Assembly (NCBI RefSeq): GCF_001659605.2
Contig: NC_035178.2
Span: 32,877,127 to 32,941,126 of the forward strand
Origin: Manihot esculenta
Lineage: Eukaryota > Streptophyta > Magnoliopsida > Malpighiales > Euphorbiaceae
Reading direction: 5' to 3'
DNA: 64,000 bases
Positions 1-12,173 of the stretch are shown here, in pieces (positions within the stretch are counted from its first letter, which is position 1; each line of letters opens with the position of its first letter). A program made the translations under genes and the position numbers. The notes below the pieces were generated by a model. That model had not been told where the DNA came from, did no database searches, and saw nothing but the letters and a program-made list of their open reading frames with translations.

Positions 1-324
1 TATGTATATAGTTTTATATAATTAATTTAATAATCTAATTTAATAAAAATAATTTCTGAAAAATAGTTTAATAATAAAAGCCACACACAATCTTTATATA
101 TCAGGTAAACTAATAGCGCTCAAAGTACAATTTTAATTCAAAGCTAACGCTTTAATCCACAAAAATTAAACAAAAAAAGCAAAATAGCAATAGAAAATAA
201 AATACATAAAATTTAGCTCACCAAGCTTGGAAATGCAGTAAATGTATGTTGGATCTAAGCTTGTAGCCTTTGAAACTACTAGAATGAGTGAAAACCAATA
301 AAATTGTGAATGGGCTAGTGTTGT
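1..324. other. AT-rich non-coding DNA
   Basis: No exon with believable splice sites and no RNA gene is visible. The sequence is AT-rich. It is probably intron or 5' flank of the lysine-rich gene to the right, whose first exons must lie here unrecognised or outside the window. Confidence 0.4.
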
Positions 325-1112
325 TAAAGGCGTCAGGCGAGGTGAGGCGTCTCTCTCTGAGGCTCTCGCCTCAGGGAAAGACGCCTTGCACTATGCAGGT
401 GGGCGTCGTCTGGCACCATTGCCTGCACATTTTTGTTCTCAATAGCGCAAAAAAGAAGAGCAAAAAGTGGTCTGTGGGAAGAAAAAATCAAAGAAGAAGG
501 AGGATGTGGAAGAAGATTCCTCGTTGGAATAGAAAGTAGTATAATAATATTAAAAAGCCACTTCTCTTTTTTTGGGAGAAGAAGAGATGTAATCTTATTT
601 TTGTCTTTAGCATTAGTAACATATAAAAGATTCTACTAGTATATTTATATGGAAATAGAATATTAATATTTGGGATTAGTAATTTATAATAAATAATATT
701 TATGTATTTATTTATAAATAATATTTAATTATAGAAAATTAATATTAATTTCTTTAGTTATATTTATATACTTTATTATTATTTAATTTTTTTGTTATAT
801 ATATTATATTATTATTTTATATTCTATATTAGAATTATATTTTATATTTCTATTCTATATCAAATATTATTATTATTTATTATATAGATTATTCTATTAT
901 TATTTATGTATTTATATATCAATTTAATCATATATTATATATAATTATAATAATTATAATTTTTATATTTGTATTAATTTTATTTATATATATTAAGAAA
1001 TTAATATTAATCTCCTACACATTATATATAGATGTGTACATTTAAAATATATCAAAAATGGCTTGGTTACCTTTTTTAAAAGGTATCGCCTCACCTCTCG
1101 CCTAAGACTTTA
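325..1112. mobile_element. Candidate non-autonomous DNA transposon with degenerate GGCG-rich terminal inverted repeats
   Basis: The left end (325-349) has TAAAGGCGTCAGGCGAGG followed by TGAGGCG. The right end (1087-1112), read on the other strand, has TAAAGTCTTAGGCGAGAGG followed by TGAGGCG, so about 25 bp match imperfectly as inverted repeats. The interior is very AT-rich between about 650 and 1010 and has no transposase. I find no clear target-site duplication, so the exact ends and superfamily (hAT-like is one option) are open. The short ORFs near 288-639 come from the GC-rich end and are not genes. Confidence 0.4.
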
Positions 1113-2024
1113 ATAAAACCACTAATATCTCATATATGTTTTCTTAGAAGTGAATATATGCTAGCTGAAACAAACCTTCAAATTTTAAGACAAAAAATGC
1201 CCAGTTTTACTCTCTTCTTCCAATATTCTCTTTTCCAATATGGAATATTGAAATTCTTCTTTTGGGTTGGCATTCTTCACCTTAATTAGAAATCCTCTTA
1301 GTTTGTTCAAGTCCAAACTCATATTTCCATTCATTGGTGGAAAGGAAAATGAAGGCTAAGTCGCATAGAGCAAAAGACTTGTATCACCATGTCTAATGAC
1401 AAAAGAATAAAAAATAGAATTTGAAATTTTTGGAGTAATATACATAAATAATTTTTCTACTAACTATTGTTAAGGAGAATTGTTTTACAAAAATTAAAAT
1501 TATTAATCATTTTTTAATTATTTAAAATTGTTTTTCTAATGGTGGTTGGTTGACGTAGTATAACTTGTAGATCTTGAAATTAATGTTGAAATTTGAAGCT
1601 TTGTGAATGGTATGATTGGCAGATATTTGAGGGGAAAATTTAGGGTCTTATGAAAGGATGAGACTTGAGAGATATAGTTTGTGAATAGTAATAAAAGGTT
1701 TAGAAGGGTATAGGTCCTATAGGACCTTTAAGTAACTTCAATACATGAAGTAGGGTTCTTCGATCTATTTGAAATTTTGAATTATGTAAACTGAAGAATA
1801 AAATTGTTCGGGTTTAACAACTTAATTTCCTTAAAGTAATGTGTGTTTCATTGTCTTGGAAAACTAACAAGTCTTGGAAATTGAATTTAATGATTGATCA
1901 TGTGAAGTTTGTCTTTTGTAACTATTGGATCATTTTGTTTGATAAGAACATTATTCACCCTGATCTTCTTCTTGGTGGATAATCTATTGTTGAGCATGCT
2001 ATATACTGAATCTTTAATCTTCAG
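1113..2024 (+). other. Probable intron upstream of the first recognised exon
   Basis: No convincing exon is seen. The stretch ends in an acceptor-like tract (AATCTTCAG at 2016-2024) directly before the exon that begins at 2025, so it is most simply the intron of the lysine-rich gene. Confidence 0.4.
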
Positions 2025-5000
2025 GGACAAGGCAGAGTTAATAAACAGAAAGGCAGATATCAGCCCAACCATGACAATTGAACAATGTCAGGCTGTTTCC
2101 ATTTCATCAACTGTGACTGTGATTAAAGCAAGTTCCTATGAGAGGGAGAAAAAGAAGAAAAGCAGGAAGCAGAAGTCTAGAATTGTTGGGTTGATTAGCA
2201 ATGAGAATCAGGATCAAGTTAGGGGCAACAATGGTGGCACTTGTTCAAATGATTATGACAGGTTTATCATTTAAATTTTTACAATTATAATATTGTGACT
2301 AACGAAATTTTAACTAATGAGCACTACAGTTAAAGAAATTTGTACCTGCCATTCACAAAATCACTAAGGTTGTTGTGGAAGAACAAAGGGACAATGTTCT
2401 TAGCATTGAGATTTTGTTCTTTCAAATCCTTATTTTGTACAAGCTAAATGCGGGGTTAATGGGAATTCTCTATTTGTTTTACCTAATTAATCTGGATATA
2501 TCTTTGAGTTTATGTTACAATAGTGGATTATTTTCATGAGCAGGCAGTTTGATGGTGATTTGGACCTCATGGAGAAGAGAAATGTAGATGCAAGTGTAAG
2601 CATGTGTAATGATAAGATCAATGATGCATCTGTTCCATATACAGAGTTGGATGTCAGAAACAGACAGCTTGAAAAGAAGAAAAGGAAAAGAAAGCATCAA
2701 AAGGTGAAAAGGGTTGGGGACGATTACAAGATCAGGTGCTATGCTTACTTCTTGTCATTTACAAAAACAGCGCAACTAATATTGTGGAAGTCTTCTATCA
2801 TGTCTGGTTACAACCATAGTTCTGTTTATCTTTGGAAGAAGTATGATAATGATGGTCAAGTTATGGAATTTATAGCTGATAAATGTCACTGAAAAGTCCT
2901 TTTTTTTACTGTCTTTGGAAACGAACCTTTTTTTTTTGGGGGGGGGGGTTGAAATTAATTTCGGTTTTCCCTCAAATCATTATATCCATCTTGATGTTGT
3001 ATTTAAAGTGTTTGTATTGTTGGTCAGGCATGTTGATGATGGTTTGGTGCTTGAGGGGATGAGTGAGGGGGAAGTTGGTGCATGCATGACGCATGACAAG
3101 ATTCATGATGTATCTGGTCCTCATTCTGGCATGGATGGTGGAAACATGCAAAAGCCTGAAAAGAAGAAAAGAAAAAGAAAGCATCAAGATATGAAAAACG
3201 TTGAGGATGATTGCAGGGCCAGGTTCTGTGTTTAATTTATGCAGTTTATAAGGATAGAACAATACTGTAGGAATTCTCTATCTAGTCTCATTAACATCAA
3301 TGTTATGTTTACATTATCTTTGGTAGAACTATAGCTGTATGTTGTTGTAATAGTGGAAATTAACCCTTGATAAAGATAACTTCAAAGTTCTGTTTTTATT
3401 CATGTTGTCTTTTGAACTTGCCAATTGATCTTACATTTACGATGACTTAGTCTCATGCAGTGATTCTTTAAGCAGTTGCTTTTTTTGGAAGTGAGAAAGA
3501 GAGGCGGGGGGCTATAAAAATTCTCAAACTTATCTTGTTAACATCGTAGTTCCGTTTCCATTATTTTCTGTAGAATTATAAGAGTCATGTATGTCGGAGT
3601 AAAATTGTGGAAATTACAGCTGATAAAGATTGTTGTAAATTCATTTTGTGCTTGGTAATTATTCTTCAATTTATAACAAGTTAACCTCATGCCTTGCACA
3701 TTTTCCTTTTCTTTTTTTTTTTTTTTTCAAGAAAGAGAGAAGAGATGGGGCATGTTTGAGTTGAAATTAATTGGGGGTTTCCCTCAAACCAATTTCATCC
3801 ACACCTTAGTTTGTTTTTAAAGTAGTTTGTTTTCTTGTTCAGGCATGTTGGTGATGATTTGGCTTTGGAGGAGAAGGGAGAGGTTGAAGTTGGTGTGCCT
3901 GATGACAACATACATCATTTATCCTTTCCGTCTACTGAGTTAGATGTTGGAAACATGCAAAAGCCAGAAAAGAAAAGGAAAAGGAAGCATCAAGATGTGA
4001 AAAGCCTTGAGGATAATTGCAAGATGAGGTTATGTGCTTAATTATGCAATTTATAAAGATAGGACAACTAATATTGTAGAAATCTTCAATCTTGTTCATT
4101 ACAAACATTATTGTTGTTTTCATCATCTTTGGTATAATTATAACAGTTATGTGGTGGTAAAATTATATAAATTGCAGCTGATACTGGGACATATCATTCT
4201 TATCAATATTGTCTTTTCAACGTGCAAATTAATCTTAACTTTACCAAGTTATCCCTCAGCTTAAGCAGTTCCTTTTTTTGAAGAGGGAATAAAAGGGTGG
4301 GAGGTTGAGTTGAAATTAATTTGGGCTATCCTGTCAAACCATTTGCATCCATCTTAGTTTTGTTTTTGAAGTAGTCTATTTTCTTTACCAGGCATGTTGA
4401 TGATTTGCTCCACAAGGAGACGATAGAGGTGGAAGTAGATGTGAGCATGATTAGTGAGAAGCTTAATCATACATTTGTTCCATCTACTGGCTTGGATGTT
4501 GGACACATGCAAATAGCTGAAAAGAAGAAAAGCAAAAAAAAGCATCAGGATGTGAAAAGCACTGGGGATAATACCAGAATCAGGTTTATGTTTAATTGAT
4601 AACGTATTGAAAGATGAGCATAACATTAGTCTCATTACCATCATAATACGTTTTTATACTTGAACGCTTGTAGTTATACATCACCATGTTCTGAACTTGA
4701 ATGTTCATCTTACATTTACTACAAATTCAGTACATGCTTTTCTTATATTATTGTCTCAAGGGATAATATAGAGAAAAGGGAGCCAAGTGGGTAGGCTTTT
4801 TCCTTTTTTTTTTTTTTTTTCCAAAGGGCACGAGGTGGATAGGTTGGCATACCTTGAAAATGGTTCCCTTGTTTCCCTAAACCATTTGGATCCACCTTGA
4901 TTTAGTTTTGAAGTAGTTTGTTTATTGACCAGGCGTGTTGATGGTGATTTGATCCTCAAGGATAAGGGAAATGTGGAAGCAATTGTGATCAATGATATAT

Positions 5001-6186
5001 CAGTTCCACTTGTGAAGTCGGAGGTCGGAAATATTCAAAAGCTTGAAAAGAAGAAAAAGAGAAGTGCTCAACAAGATGTGAACAATGCTGAGGATGATTG
5101 CAGAAACAGGTTTATGTTTAAATGTGCCTTTTATAATGACATTCTAATCTTAGATTTACAAGTTGATTGCATACCTAAACTGTGTTTGGTTTAGCAGGGA
5201 AGTTGTTGAATCTTCAGTCTTAGAAAAAAAAGGTAAAATAAAGAAAGGAAAATCAAAGATGAGAAGAAAACTTGAGGAGCACAATGGGGTTGCCAGTTAT
5301 TCAAATGCTCTAGATGCTCCAACCGCCATTGTATCAGAGTCAAAATCAGAACATAAAAAGGAAAAGTGAGTTTTTTTTTTTCCATTCAACGTTCACTAAG
5401 CATATGTTTCACCTTGATTTTGTGTTTGAAGTAGTTAATTTTTCTTGAATAGGGATTCTGATAGTGATGTGGTCCACAAGGAGAAGATACAACTAAACAA
5501 GAGAATGACAGCAGAAGTCACTGTGAACATGACTAGTGATAAGCTCAATGACACATCAGTTTCATCTACAAACTTGGAGGTTGGGAATGTCCAAAAGCTT
5601 AAAAAGAAGAAAAAGAAAAGAGGGCACAAGGATTTGAAAAACATTGAGGATGATTGCAGAAACAGGTATTACTTCTAATTATTGCAAATTGTGCGAATAG
5701 GGTCTACTGTAGAAATCTATTTTAATTAGCATCGTTTACCTAAAATCCATAACAAGAACAAGAAGCATGAGCTTTCTGATGTCCTATTAAATTTGAGAAA
5801 TAGGCAATGCAAAAAATGAATGACTTGCCTCTGGACTACTTTTATTTTCTCTGCAAATACATTATTCAATTTAACAGGAAATTAGTTGATTCTGGAATTG
5901 TTTCTTGGAATTGTAGAGAGGAGATTTCACAGGAGCAAAAAGTCGTGGCGGGGAAGATGCATGGTAAATCCAGTGAGGGACAAACTAATTCACGGCCAAT
6001 TGTTCTTGCTCTTTGTAATTCACAAACTAGAATTCACAAGAAGTGAGGGCTTTTTGCGTTCTTGATGTCTGAAAAATGTTGAGAGTTTCACGATTCTTCA
6101 ACAGATTGGAACATAAGCACAAGCCATCGAGGAACACCCTTATTCGGAATTACTTCAAGCATGGACTTCATAGAGAAGTATTTTAA
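2025..6186 (+). CDS. 3' part of a multi-exon gene for a lysine-rich, probably nuclear protein built of duplicated exons
   Basis: Family not recognised and function unknown. Ten exons can be placed by AG/GT borders and reading phase: 2025-2261, 2544-2735, 3028-3222, 3843-4028, 4392-4583, 4933-5109, 5198-5365, 5453-5665, 5878-6042 and 6105-6186 (stop TAA at 6184-6186). The nine internal exons are all multiples of three and all start and end in phase 2, so any can be added or skipped without a frameshift. Together they give about 600 residues. Exons 2-6 and 8 are copies of one module: an acidic start of the R-H-V-D-D-x-L type, a Ser/Thr-rich middle with S-V-P-S-T-like residues, then a basic run such as EKKKRKRKHQDVK and an acidic E-D-D-C-R end. 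The basic runs resemble nuclear or nucleolar targeting signals. Exons 7, 9 and 10 are diverged; the last encodes R-N-T-L-I-R-N-Y-F-K-H. The start codon and 5' exons are not visible. The exon model is inferred; no transcript was available. Confidence 0.7.
2949..5665 (+). repeat. Tandem exon-plus-intron duplication, unit about 0.5-0.8 kb
   Basis: Each copy consists of an intron tail and an exon. The tail has a poly-T tract, then GTTGAAATTAATTTGGG-like and TTTCCCTCAAACCATTT-like sequence, then GAAGTAGTTTGTTT and the acceptor. Clear tails lie at about 2949-3027, 3769-3842, 4310-4391, 4866-4932 and 5398-5452. Exon starts are spaced 484, 815, 549 and 541 bp, then 520 bp across the diverged exon 7. 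Because introns are copied with exons, unequal crossing-over or tandem duplication of genomic DNA is more likely than retroposition. Confidence 0.75.
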
Positions 6187-6789
6187 CACCACTTGTGAAT
6201 CATTGAGCAGTGTTTATAATCATATGCATAGTTGGTTAGTATATTTGCTCTCAAAACTCTCCCCCCTTCCTTGAACTCCATGAAATTATGATGATTTGTG
6301 CCCTTGTACTTGGAGTTTTGAATTTTAATATCTTCTTTTAAAATAATTATATCGTTTCATAATTTTTATTTACCCTATTTTTTAAATAATTTATCATAAA
6401 AATAGTAAATTACTTTTATGTATTATTATACTAGTGGAATACCGTGCTATTCACAGGCATAATGTGTAGTTTTTTTATTTATTTTAAATTTTAATTCTAA
6501 TCGTTAGAAAACTTACTGTTAAAAGATAACTATTAAGGTAAAGACATTTCTTTCTATAAAAAAACAAGTTCGTTATTTTATGCTTTGTTTCAAATAATAA
6601 TAATAATAATAATATTACAATAACAATAATAATAATAAATAAATAAAATGATTATAATTATATCAAAAAGAAATTTTAATAAAAAATGAAAAATTATATT
6701 AAATTAAATTAAAATTTAAATAATAATAATAATAAATGGAGACACGCATCAACAATATGTCTGGCATCTACCTTGATATCAATATTGGA
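6187..6789. other. AT-rich 3' flank and spacer with TAA microsatellite
   Basis: No gene seen. It contains an interrupted (TAA)n/(AAT)n tract at about 6594-6650 and a shorter one at about 6719-6735. The first part presumably holds the 3' UTR of the lysine-rich gene, but I see no strong AATAAA signal. Confidence 0.5.
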
Positions 6790-7560
6790 GTATTCCTATT
6801 CTTCACCCACTATAAGGTTGTACAAAAGCCATTGCCTTTGCTAAATGGAGAAGAATAAGTCTTGTAGTAAACTCAGACAAACCGATAGAGAAGGCTCTAT
6901 CTCCATCCCTTAACACAACTGCAAATGATATATTGTCCCTTCGAGGATGTAACTTACTAAAACTCACCCAACAAGCTATTAGGCACATTAAGAGAACTTT
7001 TGGCTCCTTAACATCTGATGACCCGCGTTAATCAATTCCTATGCAGGAGACCCATTCCACACTCCAGAGGACCACACAAATTTTCTCCATAAGTCGGAAA
7101 TCTATTGAATCCAAAAATTGTGAAAGTATTTAGAGGCATAAGTAAACACTGGCAGAGACTATAAATCGATATCTTTTGTACGAAAAATACCTCGTAAAGC
7201 ACTCCATTGCTAAGTGATATCTAGATTTAATTAAATATTTGTCTATCTTTATAAAATGCCAAATCAAATGATCATTATGCCCGAACTACTAAGACAAATT
7301 TTACAAATGTACTCAACGTCACTCGGCCCAATAACTCACCTAACACTTGCATATTCCAACAAAGTACCATTACGATTCATTAGACTTACAATAGTAAGAT
7401 CCTTTGAGTCCTCACTAACAAGAGCCTCAATGAAAAATTGTCATCTCTAATCAACCATGTATCTCTCTAAACTCTGACACTCTCACCATTTTTAACTTTT
7501 CATCGCACTCCTAATTTAAGCGCTTCCCTGGCCTGTAAGAGACTGCTCTATATAATCTTT
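6790..7560 (-). pseudogene. Decayed LINE (non-LTR retrotransposon), end of the RT ORF with RNase H-like tail
   Basis: On the minus strand, broken frames read H-L-I-W-H-F-x-K-I-D-K-Y followed by Y-H-L-A-M near 7205-7275. This is the pattern (D-x-L-I-W-H-x-x-K-x-G-x-Y-x-V-K-S-G-Y) seen after the reverse transcriptase in plant LINEs. Further along, at 6803-6988, comes VVLRDGDRAFSIGLS and L-A-K-A-M-A-F, like the start of the RNase H-type domain of plant LINEs (G-V-V-L-R-D...A-E-A-x-A). Many stops and frameshifts separate these pieces. The call rests on motif pattern only and no ends or poly-A tail could be defined. Confidence 0.5.
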
Positions 7561-7656
7561 GGATTAGCATCCAACTTTGCATTCAAAAAATCTCTTCTAT
7601 AAAAATATTTAACTTTGAAAAATTGAGAAACAAAGGAATTAGAATAAAAAAAAAAT

Positions 7657-9477
7657 TGTAACGACCCGAAAACTGGACCGCTACCGGCGCTAGGATTCAG
7701 GTCGACTTAAGGTCGCCGGAACTCGTAGCAAGCCTAACATACAACTTGTCATACCTGATAAAATCCCATACATGATCATGCATATACGAAAAAACTTAAA
7801 CTTTCCATAAAACCAAATTCAACATGTGCATGCATCATAAACTTAAACATAAAACCCATACTAGAACCCTTATCAAATGCTCCAGTATGGTTAACATCCA
7901 TGCCTCACTTGGTTCAACATATCATAAATATAAAATATTTTTCATAAAGATCATATACAAAAGGGATTACAACTAACATTAGGGCTAAGCACATTCTAAT
8001 CCACAATACATTACATTACATGTCCACTACTAATCTATTACATAACATAAACATCACCCTTGCCGACTTTCTGTGCTACCTGCAAACCTGGGGGTTAGGG
8101 GAAAGGAGTGAGCTACTAAAGCCTAGTGAGTAGAACAGTAAAACAATTTAAATAACATATGCTTCCATGAAATGCATCACAACACAAACAATTCACATCA
8201 CGGATGGACTTGTCACCTGTAACCCTCTACATAATCCAATACATGCCCGGCCCTCGACAGAGCTCCTCAAGACTTCCTCTTAAACATAACATAACATATC
8301 CAACTGTGCCAGGGGCGTAGAATGGGCCTCGACCTGGACTTTCTCTTACATCGTGCCAGGGGTGTAGAATGGGCCTCGACCTGGACTTCCATATCATATC
8401 ATATCATATCATATCGAGGGCTAGTGGGTCATCCAATATCCATCCACATCAACAGCAAATTATGCAATGCATCATAGTCGTGAATTCTAATGCAAACAAC
8501 CTATTATATAACATGGCATTCATGATGCATGAACATGCTTAAAAATTTAGTACTTTAAAATTTAGAGTTCAGTTCTACTCACCTCTGCCTAACACTGGAA
8601 CAGCTAACTCACTGCTGGTCTCTTCAGTTCCTCGGGACCGATCCTACACAGGTGGACTCAAATGAGGGACCAAACAAACTCTAACATGACACTAAACATC
8701 TCCCCAAAAATCCCTCAAAATATCATAAATTATGCATAGAAAACAGGCAAAAGAAGGCTGGGCAGGGGACTTTTGGCGGCAGGTTCGGCGTCCGAAGGTC
8801 CCTACAGATCCGAAAGTCAGGCACTTTTGGGGGTAAGGTTCGGCGGCCGAAAGCCTTCATAGACCCAAAAGTCACTAACCTTCGGGGGCAAGTTCGGCGG
8901 CTGAAACTCCCTTCCAGAGCCGAAAGTCCATTCTTTCGGGGGCGAGTTTAGGCGGCCAAAGCTGCCTCCTCAGGCAGGTTCAGTGGCCGAACCTTGCTTC
9001 GGTGGCCGAACCTGGGTTCTCCAGAATGGCAGAACCCAATTCGCCTCACACATTTCAGCCACCCAAACCTCTCAAAACATACATCCAACTATTCTAAAAT
9101 ATGCATACACATTTCAACATGCATAAGGGGCATAAAAACTAGCCTAAACCCCAACAAACAACAACAACACATAACATTAAGCATAAAGCTAACATAAACC
9201 CTAACATAACTAATCTACTAAAAACATGCATTATATATCCTTAACCCCTTTTAAAACTTACTTAAAACATGTAAAAAGATATGGATCTACACTTACCTCT
9301 TGAAGATCGAAGGTAGGCGTGACCCAATTTGGAGATGAGGAGGAAACGAGCTCCGGAGGTCTCTAAGCTTCAAAACTTTGGTCTTAGCTTAAAAATCTTC
9401 AAAATAAGGTAAAAACTTATCAAAAACTTGAAGGATTTGAAGGAAATCATAAAATCAACCATGGAAGGGCAGAATCT
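7657..9477 (-). repeat. Tekay-like LTR fragment X
   Basis: Begins TGTAACGACCCG, which is the reverse complement of the family's LTR end (CGGGTCGTTACA). It runs through the diagnostic LTR landmarks in minus orientation, including two copies of a TGCCAGGGG..GTAGAATGGG subrepeat (8300-8390), the GGTGGACTCAAATGAGG block, several TTCGGCGGCCGAA-type palindromes (about 8770-9010) and the CTCTTGAAGATCGA block near 9296. It stops about 0.4 kb short of a full LTR, at the point where T3 begins. No internal region or partner LTR was found, so it is a truncated or solo LTR. Confidence 0.75.
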
Positions 9478-9749
9478 GTAACGACCCGGAAACCGGACCG
9501 CTACCGGTGCTAGGATCCAGATCGACTTAAGGTCGCCGGGACCCGTAGCAAGCCTAATATACATCCTGCATACCTGTTTAATCCCATACATGATCAAACA
9601 TATACATAAACATTTTGAACTTTCTCTTTCATTCACCAAGCTTAACCTGTGCATGCACAACTCATAACCATAAACATCAAACCCCACACTGGAGCCCTCA
9701 ACAAATGCTCCAATGGGGTAACATATCATACATAAAGCCTGGTTTACAT
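9478..9749 (-). repeat. T3 3' LTR, left piece
   Basis: Begins TGTAACGACCCGG and matches the start of the T3 5' LTR at 34176-34447 with about nine substitutions. It is cut at 9749 by T2 on the opposite strand. The rest of this LTR resumes near 25311, with roughly 0.7 kb of expected LTR missing between the two pieces. Confidence 0.75.
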
Positions 9750-12173
9750 TGTAATACCCGGTTAGATTCCGGCATCGGAATCCCTACCTTCCGGCGGAAT
9801 CTCCATTTGAATCAGAAATTCTGAAGATGCCAGAGGCTTCTAGAGGGGTAAAATGTGTTTTCTAAAATGTTTTTACTGATTTCATGGTTTTAAATGGAAA
9901 AGAATTGAGTTTTGAAAAGAAAAGACCAAGGAGGCATTTGCTAGGTTCGGCCGCCGAAAGTTAAGTTCGGCTGCCGAACATGGGAAGGTTTCGGGAGCGC
10001 TTTTGGCCTCCGAAAGCTTTGTTTGAACGAACCAAGGTTCGGCCGCCGAACATGCATGAGTTTAGGGGGCACGTTAGGCTGCCGAAGGTCGTTGACCAGG
10101 CCACCTATAAAGAGCCCTCAGATCGGAAATGGGCGAGTTTTCTCCCCATTCTCGAGCTCAGGTGAGTTTTTGTACTCCTTTGGTCGTTTTCATGCTTTCT
10201 CTACCCATCCCTCAAGTTTTTCATGATTTCTACCCTTGTTTTGAAGTTTTGAAGGTTAAGTAGGAGTTTTGGGAGCTTGGAGACTGTTGGAGCTTGGATC
10301 CTCCACACCTCCGAGTTAGGGATCGCACCACCCCTCGATCTTCAAGAGGTAAGTGTAGATCCTTGCTTTCCTTGCGTTTTAACGAAGTTTTAAGTAAGTT
10401 TATTGATGTTTTGATGGTTGAGTATGGGTAGATATGCATGTTTAGGTTTATGTGGATTTTATGCCCAATGTATGTTATGTGATGTTTGTGTTGAGGAGTT
10501 TATGTTAGTTTATGCTCCTTTATGCATGTGGAAGAGTGTATGCATGATTGGGAAAGAGCAAGTGAGGTTTTGAGTAGTTTTGATGGTTTTGGCTTATGTG
10601 GGTCATAAGCTCTTTATGTATGCTTTATGATGTTCTTTGTGGGAGTTTAAGCTTGTTTAAGCTCCTTTGTACATGGTTAAGGGTTTATGCATGTTTTTAA
10701 GAGGTTGGGTGCTTGTTTTGGGGTGTTTGGAAGGTTTGGGAGGCTTGTATGCATGAGAGGCTGAGTTCTGGATGAACTCAGGTTCGGCCGCCGAAGGTAG
10801 TTTCGGCCGCCGAACCTGCCTGTGGATGCATGGTTTGGCCGCCTAACCTTGCCCCCGAAAGTTGTGTTTCGGATCTGGAGCAGACTTTCGGCCGCCGAAA
10901 GTGATGTTCGGCCGCCGAAAGTGCCTGACTTTCGGATCTGGAGTGAGGCTTCGGCCGCCGAACCTGCATGGCTTTCGGCTCTGGAAGGGACCTTCGGCCG
11001 CCGAAAGTGCCCTGTTCAGCCCTTTCATGGTTGTCTTTTATGCATGTTTTGAGGATGTTCGAGGGGGTTTTTGGGGAGTTGTTTTGAGTTGTTTAGAGTG
11101 TGTTTGGCATCTCATTCGAGTCCACCTGTGTAGGATCGGACCCGAGGGACCGAGGAGGCCATCAGTGTTAGCAGTTGCAGTGTCAGTCCAGCGTCTGCCA
11201 GAGGTGAGTAGAACTAACTTAATCTTTTATTTTACGAAATCAAATGCCTAAAGCATGTTCATGCATCATGTTTATATGTAATAGGTTGATTGCACTAGTT
11301 ACACGAATATGACGCATTGCATTATTTACTGTTGATGTGGATGGACCAAGGCGACCCCAATGGCCCACGATCTGTCATGACAAGAGAAGTCCTATGGAGC
11401 TCCTTTGAGGGCCGGGCACCATGTTATGTAATGAAAGTCCTGTGTGAGCTCCTTTGGGGGCCGGGCACCGACAGAGGGAGCTTTGGAGGTCATGTCCAAT
11501 CCGTGATGTGAATTGTTTGTGCTGTGTCGCATTTCATGAAAACATGTAATTAATGAATTGTTTTCTTTGTTTCTACTCACTGGGCTTTTTAGTTCACCCC
11601 TCTCCCCTAACCCCAGTGTTGCAGGTATGAGGTCGTTCGAGAAGTCTCAAGAGTTAAGGTTATGCTTATGTAATAGATTAGTGTTAGTGTAGACATGTAA
11701 TGTAAACCGAGATAATGAATTGTAATGTAAAGTAAAGTAGAGTTATGTTATGTATTAGTACTGTGCTTGGCCCTAAGACTTGGTTAGTCCCTTTTTAGTA
11801 CATAATGTATGTAATGGTTTAATGTTGAGTTGTGTTGGAACTAAACTTGTGGCATGTGTTGTTTACCACGCTAGAGTTTGATGAGGACTCTAGTGGAGGT
11901 TTTATGTTTATGGTTCTGATGCATGCACAGGTTAGGTTCTAGTTCTTTGGATGTGGTCCCAGCTTGATGTATGTTATGTTGACCCAGCTAGAGTTTTTGA
12001 GGGCTCTAGTAAGGGGTTCTTTATGTTTCCAGTTATGTTGCATACAGGTCAAGCTCGGTATTTACATCAGATGTTTAAGTTTTTATGTTAATCTTTTGAT
12101 CATGTATGGGATTTGACCAGGTGACAGGATGTATGTTAGGCTTGCTACGGGTCCCGGCGGCCTTAAGCCGATC
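9750..12173 (+). repeat. T2 5' LTR (Tekay-like, + orientation, end missing)
   Basis: Starts TGTAATACCCGGTTAGATTC and is nearly identical to the LTR at 24127: about 18 substitutions and two exact 20-bp indels over the compared 1.2 kb. It has palindrome pairs upstream of the promoter, a TATA-like CTATAAAG near 10104, a splice-donor-like AAGAG|GTAAGT at 10344-10353, a second palindrome cluster at 10783-11005, and an acceptor-like tract ending GTTGCAG near 11624. The last 50 or so bases, up to the expected CGTTACA, are replaced by T1. Confidence 0.8.

Noticed and set aside
288..639. Two short ORFs near the left edge
   Set aside because: They read through the inverted-repeat end of the putative miniature element, overlap each other and lack splice or codon support.
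10778..11251. Overlapping ORFs on both strands with repeated S-A-A-E, R-R-P-K or F-G-G-R
   Set aside because: They are the six readings of the TTCGGCGGCCGAA palindromes in LTRs. The same happens at 13225-13800, 20968-21460, 25155-25885, 35958-36414, 40042-40334 and 53170-53511.
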